From Enterobacteriaceae bacterium RIT714 (lineage in GTDB: Bacteria; Pseudomonadota; Gammaproteobacteria; Enterobacterales; Enterobacteriaceae), in contig WJYB01000010.1 in assembly GCA_009668015.1 (NCBI GenBank), positions 62,001 to 126,000 on the forward strand: DNA of 64,000 nt, in the 5' to 3' direction. The translations under genes and the position numbers were made by a program. The notes beneath the pieces were generated by a model. It saw only the letters and a list, made by a program, of their open reading frames with translations, was not told where the DNA came from and did no database searches. Positions within the stretch are counted from its first letter, which is position 1. Every line of letters begins with the position of its first letter. Shown here one piece after another: positions 61,851-64,000 of this stretch.

Positions 61851-63827
61851 ATGAATCGTTTTATTATGGCTGATAGCCTGCAATGTATCGGGTGTCACGC
61901 CTGCGAAGTGGCCTGCGTGATGGCCCACAATGATGAGCAACACGTCCTGAACTCGCGTCAGTTTGTCCCTCGCATTACGGTGCTGAAAGAGGGGGAACGA
62001 CGCAGCGCAGTCACCTGCCATCACTGTGAAAATGCCCCCTGTGCCCGGAGCTGTCCAAACGGCGCGATCGCCCGTAGCAACGACAGCGTACAGGTGAATC
62101 AGCAAAAATGCATCGGTTGCAAAGCCTGCGTCGTCGCATGTCCCTTTGGGACGATGGAGATTATCGTCACGCCGACGGAGGACGGCCACGCGAAAGCCTC
62201 AGCGCATAAATGTGATTTGTGCCGCGACAGGCCGCAAGGACCGGCGTGCGTGGAGAACTGCCCGGCAGATGCCCTGACGCTTATCACTCCCGGCGTGCTG
62301 GATCGGTTGGCAAAAGCGAGACGTCAGCGGGCGGCGAGCCTGGAAGCGCAGCCGTGGCACAGCGCGGCGATAGTGGGTGAACCGCAACAGACGAAACGCC
62401 AGCAATTGCAGACCCAGCCCCCGCGCGGCGAGCCGGATAAGCTCAGCCCGGCGGTCAGAAAGCAGCATTTCGACGAAATTTATCTGCCCTTCAGCGCCGA
62501 ACAGGCGCAGCGTGAGGCCGCGCGCTGCCTGACGTGCGGTGAGCATTCCATCTGCGAGTGGACCTGCCCGCTGCATAATCATATTCCACAGTGGATTGCG
62601 CGCGCGAAAGCCGGAGACATCGAGGCGGCGGTCGCGCTGTCACATCAGACCAACTGTTTACCGGAAATTACCGGGCGGGTCTGTCCGCAGGACCGTTTGT
62701 GCGAAGGGGCCTGTACGCTGCGTGATGAATCCGGCTCGGTGACGATTGGCAATATTGAACGCTACATTACCGATCGGGCGCTGGCTAACGGCTGGCGGCC
62801 CGACGTGACCGGCGTCGCCCCGGTTGATAAGCGTATCGCGATTATTGGCGCGGGTCCGGCGGGACTGGCGTGCGCCGATGTGCTCGTCCGGCACGGTGTC
62901 AGTGTGACGGTCTATGACCGACATCCGGAGATTGGCGGTTTACTGACCTTTGGTATTCCGGCCTTCAAGCTGGAGAAATCTCTGCTGGCGCGCCGCAGGG
63001 AGATCTTCACGGCGATGGGGATTCGCTTTGAGCTGAATTGCGAAATTGGCAAAGATCTGCCGATGTCGTCGTTGCTGCACGACTACGACGCGGTATTTAT
63101 TGGCGTAGGAACCTATCGATCCATGAAGGCGGGCATCCCTCATGAAGACGCGCCGGGTGTTTACGACGCACTCCCCTTCCTGATGGCAAATACCCGTCAC
63201 CTGATGGGACTTGCGCCAGCGGAAGCGGAACCCTATCTCGACACTGCGGGCCTGAATGTGGTGGTTCTGGGTGGCGGTGATACCGCGATGGATTGCGTGC
63301 GCACCGCCTTGCGCCAGCGGGCAGCAAAAGTCACCTGCGCGTATCGCCGGGATGAAGCCAATATGCCGGGTTCGAAAAAAGAGGTGAAAAATGCCAGGGA
63401 CGAGGGGGCAGACTTTGAATTCAACGTTCAGCCGGTTGAGCTGGTTCTGGACGATGCCGGACGCGTGAGCGGCATTCGCTTATTGCGCACTCAGCTGGGC
63501 GAGGCCGATGCGCAGGGGCGGCGACGTCCGGTTCCGGTTGAGGGCAGCGAATTTGTGATGCCAGCCGATGTTGTCATTATGGCGTTTGGTTTCAATCCGC
63601 ACGGAATGCCCTGGCTGCAGGCGCAGGGCGTGAATATGGACGATCGGGGGCGCATCGTCGCCAGCGTGGAGAGCCGCTATCGCTACCAGACCAGCCATCC
63701 GCAGATTTTTGCTGGTGGTGATGCGGTACGTGGCGCAGATCTGGTGGTGACCGCGATGGCGGAGGGGCGTCATGCCGCGCAGGGTATGATGGACTGGCTG
63801 GGAATCGAACGGCCAAAAACGCATTAA
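61851..63827 (+). CDS. aegA: Ferredoxin/glutamate-synthase-like oxidoreductase AegA
   Basis: A 658-residue fusion of an N-terminal 4Fe-4S ferredoxin part (CIGCHACEVACVMAH; CHHCENAPCARSCP; CIGCKACVVACPFG; CDLCRDRPQGPACVENCP) and a GltD-like flavoprotein with FAD motif IIGAGPAGLACADVL and NADPH motif VVLGGGDTAMDCVRTAL. In E. coli aegA is anaerobically regulated and linked to urate and formate-dependent metabolism. The start at ATG 61851 (MNRFIMADSLQC) matches E. coli; the upstream frame is unlike the family. Confidence 0.95.
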   Translation: MNRFIMADSLQCIGCHACEVACVMAHNDEQHVLNSRQFVPRITVLKEGERRSAVTCHHCENAPCARSCPNGAIARSNDSVQVNQQKCIGCKACVVACPFGTMEIIVTPTEDGHAKASAHKCDLCRDRPQGPACVENCPADALTLITPGVLDRLAKARRQRAASLEAQPWHSAAIVGEPQQTKRQQLQTQPPRGEPDKLSPAVRKQHFDEIYLPFSAEQAQREAARCLTCGEHSICEWTCPLHNHIPQWIARAKAGDIEAAVALSHQTNCLPEITGRVCPQDRLCEGACTLRDESGSVTIGNIERYITDRALANGWRPDVTGVAPVDKRIAIIGAGPAGLACADVLVRHGVSVTVYDRHPEIGGLLTFGIPAFKLEKSLLARRREIFTAMGIRFELNCEIGKDLPMSSLLHDYDAVFIGVGTYRSMKAGIPHEDAPGVYDALPFLMANTRHLMGLAPAEAEPYLDTAGLNVVVLGGGDTAMDCVRTALRQRAAKVTCAYRRDEANMPGSKKEVKNARDEGADFEFNVQPVELVLDDAGRVSGIRLLRTQLGEADAQGRRRPVPVEGSEFVMPADVVIMAFGFNPHGMPWLQAQGVNMDDRGRIVASVESRYRYQTSHPQIFAGGDAVRGADLVVTAMAEGRHAAQGMMDWLGIERPKTH

Positions 63828-63893
63828 ATCAGTGGGGCGACAAAGCGGGTTTCACGGCGTACTATGAATAACTCATTACGTTCTGGAGCCCGT

Positions 63894-64000
63894 ATGAGCC
63901 TGAAAATTGAGATCATCAAAGATAAAATTCTCTCCGAAAACTATTTTGTTCTGCGCAATTTTACCTACGATTTGACCCGCAACAACGGGGAAGTGATCCG
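63894..64000 (+). CDS. nudK: GDP-mannose pyrophosphatase NudK, 5' part
   Basis: The first 35 codons (MSLKIEIIKDKILSENYF, then TYDLTRNNGEVIR) match the N-terminus of E. coli NudK, a Nudix hydrolase splitting GDP-mannose. The gene runs off the right edge, before the Nudix box. Its place after aegA is that of E. coli. Confidence 0.85.
   Translation, partial: MSLKIEIIKDKILSENYFVLRNFTYDLTRNNGEVI

Overview
The window is a stretch of Enterobacteriaceae chromosome. Gene order and protein sequences follow the Escherichia coli yfhM-pbpC-ndk-rlmN-rodZ-ispG-hisS-yfgM-bamB-der to purC-dapE-acrD-narQ-aegA-nudK region closely, with extra genes and divergence that suggest an Enterobacter-like genus rather than E. 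coli. The genus call is an inference from remembered family sequences, with no database search. Most of the window is ordinary dense core genome.

Layout: 1-7.2 kb holds the 3' part of the alpha-2-macroglobulin gene yfhM with pbpC (envelope defence and repair), then ndk. 7.4-15.8 kb is rlmN, rodZ, ispG, hisS, yfgM, bamB and der (translation, cell shape, isoprenoids, outer-membrane assembly, ribosome maturation). 15.9-17.2 kb has an added Gfo/Idh/MocA oxidoreductase and yfgJ, convergent with xseA. 18.7-21.9 kb is the guaBA operon behind a PurR-like site. 30.4-36.8 kb holds yfgG, the c-di-GMP phosphodiesterase gene yfgF/pdeF, and ppk-ppx (polyphosphate). 37-42.6 kb is purMN, an added family 1 glycosidase gene with two AscG-like operators, and upp-uraA (uracil salvage). 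42.7-56.1 kb holds hda, yfgD, bepA, perM, bcp, gcvR, dapA-bamC, purC, ypfJ-tmcA, ypfH, ypfN, dapE and yffB. 56.5-64 kb holds the 19-residue ypfM, acrD, narQ, aegA and the start of nudK.

The accessory part is about 21.97-28.2 kb, just downstream of guaA, which is a known integration point for genomic islands. It holds the N-terminal arm-binding piece of a tyrosine integrase fused in frame to an unrelated tail, one very large minus-strand gene (1274 codons) with no family I recognise, and an IS3-family element with a nonsense codon in orfB. The large protein looks mostly helical and ends in a region resembling a PD-(D/E)XK-type nuclease core. It is the best candidate here for an undescribed system, possibly single-gene phage defence, but that function is inference from context. 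An MFS transporter gene and a divergent LysR regulator gene follow the insertion sequence and are absent from the E. coli K-12 order.

Purine metabolism recurs (guaBA, purMN, purC), and PurR-like boxes are visible upstream of all three units. Two envelope-assembly lipoprotein genes (bamB, bamC) and the OMP-quality protease gene bepA also lie here. No tRNA, rRNA or CRISPR array was seen.
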